A stretch of 14,760 nt of DNA, taken from Actinomycetes bacterium. GTDB taxonomy: Bacteria; Actinomycetota; Acidimicrobiia; Acidimicrobiales; RAAP-2. Positions 14,164 to 14,760 of the stretch are shown one piece after another. Made by a program: the position numbers and the translations under genes. The stretch covers positions 1 to 14,760 of the forward strand of contig JAJZSM010000011.1 in the NCBI GenBank assembly GCA_021849765.1, in the 5' to 3' direction. The notes beneath the pieces are model-generated. The model saw only the letters and a list, made by a program, of their open reading frames with translations, made no database searches and was not told the DNA's origin. The number at the start of each line of letters is the position of its first letter. Positions within the stretch are counted from its first letter, which is position 1.

Positions 14164-14760
14164 GTGTTGAGCCTGCTCGTCATCTATTGCACCCTGCTCG
14201 GGCTCGTCGTGGGTTCGTTCCTCAACGTCGTCATCTACCGCATGCCCCGCCACCTTTCGATCGTGCGACCGCGCTCAGCCTGTCCGCGCTGCAACGAGCC
14301 GATCGCAGCCCGGGACAATATCCCCGTCCTCTCGTGGCTAGTCCTGCGCGGACGCTGTCGCCACTGCGGCGTACCCATCTCACTGCGCTACCCGCTGATC
14401 GAGCTCGCGACTGCCGTGCTCTTTGCCGCCACGGCCGCGCGTGTCGGCTACCGCGCCGATTTGCCCGCACTCCTCGTGCTCGTTGCGGGGCTCTTCGCCC
14501 TCGGCGTGATCGACACCGAGTTCCTCATCTTGCCCAAGCGGATTGTCTACGTGGTACTTGGACTCCAGGCGATCACGCTCGTCGCCGCCGCGCTCGACCA
14601 TGGCCAGTGGCACCGCCTCATCGTTGCGGCACTCGTCGGCGCGGTCTGGTTCGTGTTCTTCTTCACGATGAATACCGTCAGTCCGCGCGCTCTCGGCTTC
14701 GGTGACGTGCGACTCAGCCTCGTGCTCGGATTCGGCCTGGGCTGGCTCGGCGTTGGCTAC
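14164..14760 (+). CDS. pilD: Type IV prepilin peptidase (PilD/A24 family), N-terminal part, cut by window edge
   Basis: The first 199 residues of a membrane-bound aspartic peptidase that cleaves, and in many members N-methylates, type IV prepilins. An N-terminal membrane segment with GSFLNVVIYRMPR is followed by a cytoplasmic loop with two CxxC pairs (C40, C43, C65, C68) typical of the zinc-binding methylase loop. Further membrane segments carry the two expected catalytic aspartates: D117 in IDTEFLILP and D181 in GFGDVRLS. The GTG at 14164 is used because the protein then begins directly with the first membrane segment. A TTG at 14167 or 14125 is possible, and no clear ribosome site is seen. 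The gene is divergent from the Rv1355c-type gene. The remaining C-terminus lies beyond the window. Confidence 0.93.
   Translation, partial: MLSLLVIYCTLLGLVVGSFLNVVIYRMPRHLSIVRPRSACPRCNEPIAARDNIPVLSWLVLRGRCRHCGVPISLRYPLIELATAVLFAATAARVGYRADLPALLVLVAGLFALGVIDTEFLILPKRIVYVVLGLQAITLVAAALDHGQWHRLIVAALVGAVWFVFFFTMNTVSPRALGFGDVRLSLVLGFGLGWLGVGY

Overview
The window is high-GC bacterial DNA with dense genes and several GTG starts. It looks actinobacterial. The strongest pointer is a ThiF/E1-like plus nitroreductase fusion of the Rv1355c (MoeY) type lying next to a GAF-GGDEF-EAL protein like Rv1354c, a pair I recall from Mycobacterium tuberculosis. HD-GYP proteins and a type IV prepilin peptidase argue against Mycobacterium itself. 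A deeper actinobacterial lineage such as Acidimicrobiia is possible, but that is inference.

Layout. (1) Positions 2-2494, + strand: the 3' end of one EAL-domain gene, then a complete PAS-PAS-GGDEF-EAL gene. (2) Positions 2428-5531, - strand: two tandem PAS-GAF-HD-GYP genes. The first converges on, and overlaps by 67 bp, the gene in block 1. (3) Positions 5612-10901, - strand: a tightly packed series read right to left. It encodes a GAF-GAF-GGDEF-EAL protein, a GAF-like-GGDEF protein (4-bp overlap), a free-standing LeuA-regulatory-domain-like protein (4-bp overlap), and a polytopic membrane protein resembling GT-C/GT87 glycosyltransferases (9-bp gap). (4) Positions 11018-13918, - strand: a 966-residue protein with an acyltransferase-like N-terminus, an E1/ThiF-like centre and a nitroreductase C-terminus, 116 bp upstream of block 3 on the same strand. 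(5) Positions 14164-14760, + strand: the start of a prepilin peptidase gene, divergent from block 4.

Six of the ten genes encode c-di-GMP synthesis or breakdown domains with PAS or GAF sensory regions, so this is a c-di-GMP signalling island. All three complete GGDEF domains keep both the GGDEF signature and an upstream RxxD inhibitory site. The EAL domain of the 726-residue protein has DQFG where DDFG is usual. The most unusual parts are the three-domain Rv1355c-type protein, its position beside c-di-GMP genes, and the coupling of a lone LeuA-type domain to a diguanylate cyclase. Two perfect 8-bp inverted repeats lie just upstream of the starts of the Rv1355c-type gene and the GAF-GGDEF-EAL gene, and may be regulatory. 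No tRNA, rRNA, CRISPR array, insertion sequence or convincing rho-independent terminator was seen.
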